Source: an uncultured Verrucomicrobiota bacterium | Lineage (GTDB): Bacteria > Verrucomicrobiota > Verrucomicrobiia > Limisphaerales > UBA9464 | Direction: 5' to 3' | Assembly (NCBI GenBank): GCA_903864375.1 | Contig: CAIPFS010000063.1 | Span: forward strand, 1 to 6,616 | DNA length: 6,616 nt | Shown: positions 6,518-6,616 of the stretch, in pieces | Numbering within the stretch: the stretch's first letter is position 1 | How the letters are laid out: each line of letters begins with the position of its first letter | Made by a program: the position numbers and the translations under genes | The notes under the pieces: model-generated | What the model was told of the DNA's origin: nothing | The model's input: only the letters and a program-made list of their open reading frames with translations | Databases searched by the model: none

Positions 6518-6616
6518 GTCGGTCTATTGGAAGGCACCCCGACCAATCATGGCCTGGGCCACCTGCCCGGTGATGGCGACGAGCGGGCAGGAGTCCATGT
6601 AGGCATCGGCGATGGC
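6518..6616 (-). pseudogene. ilvB: Upstream part of ilvB reading frame, split off by an in-frame TAG
   Basis: Read in the same minus-strand frame as ilvB from the window edge, the codons give AIADAYMDSCPLVAITGQVA, then QAMIGRGAFQ, a stop (TAG, 6526-6524), and TDMVGV. Acetolactate synthases have A(T/I)AYMDSxPLVxITGQV...IG..AFQETD here, so the stop replaces the Glu of the FQE motif; the Phe and Gln before it line the active site. Homology is intact on both sides with no frame change, so this is one substitution (GAG to TAG fits) or a base-call error. About 80-110 further N-terminal residues, including the catalytic ThDP glutamate, lie beyond the edge. If the stop is real, the gene is inactivated. 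Confidence 0.8.

Noticed and set aside
5045..6616. TAG recoded as a sense codon in this organism
   Set aside because: The same ilvB frame terminates naturally at a TAG right after the conserved C-terminal region, and only one internal TAG is seen.

Overview
The window looks like a fragment of a Gram-negative, moderately GC-rich bacterial genome, most likely a member of the Verrucomicrobiota. This assignment is by recognition only. It rests on the plant-like acetolactate synthase with an extra loop, the secreted DUF11-type protein with a C-terminal segment common in verrucomicrobial exoproteins, and the outer-membrane barrel with a GADHxYDDGxVxVD-type motif. No 16S or tRNA gene is present to confirm it.

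Layout. Bases 2-1978 (+) hold the C-terminal three quarters of pyruvate, phosphate dikinase (ppdK), followed by a strong intrinsic terminator at 2007-2036. Next come two tightly spaced plus-strand genes: a secreted protein with DUF11-like beta-sandwich repeats (about 2168-3667) and, 12 bases later with a good ribosome binding site, a predicted outer-membrane beta-barrel protein (3680-4744). These two look like one transcription unit for the cell surface. A roughly 300-base stretch without a credible gene separates them from a convergent minus-strand gene, the acetolactate synthase large subunit (ilvB, 5045 to the right edge). PpdK and IlvB are housekeeping enzymes linked only loosely, since both act around pyruvate; the middle pair appears unrelated to them.

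Two anomalies stand out, and both lie at the extreme ends of the window. First, the 5' end of the ppdK frame (2 to about 64-91) does not encode PPDK. It reads as the middle of an HU/IHF-type DNA-binding protein and switches to PPDK exactly at the sequence NPATGEK, a motif that both families possess. A chimeric join through a short shared sequence is the simplest explanation. Second, the ilvB frame is interrupted by a TAG at 6524-6526, exactly where the conserved FQE motif requires glutamate, while the homologous frame continues upstream of it to the window edge. Both should be treated as possible assembly or sequencing errors before any biology is inferred.

I found no CRISPR array, mobile element, RNA gene or defence system. 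The most plausible under-described biology is the secreted-protein/outer-membrane-barrel pair in the middle.
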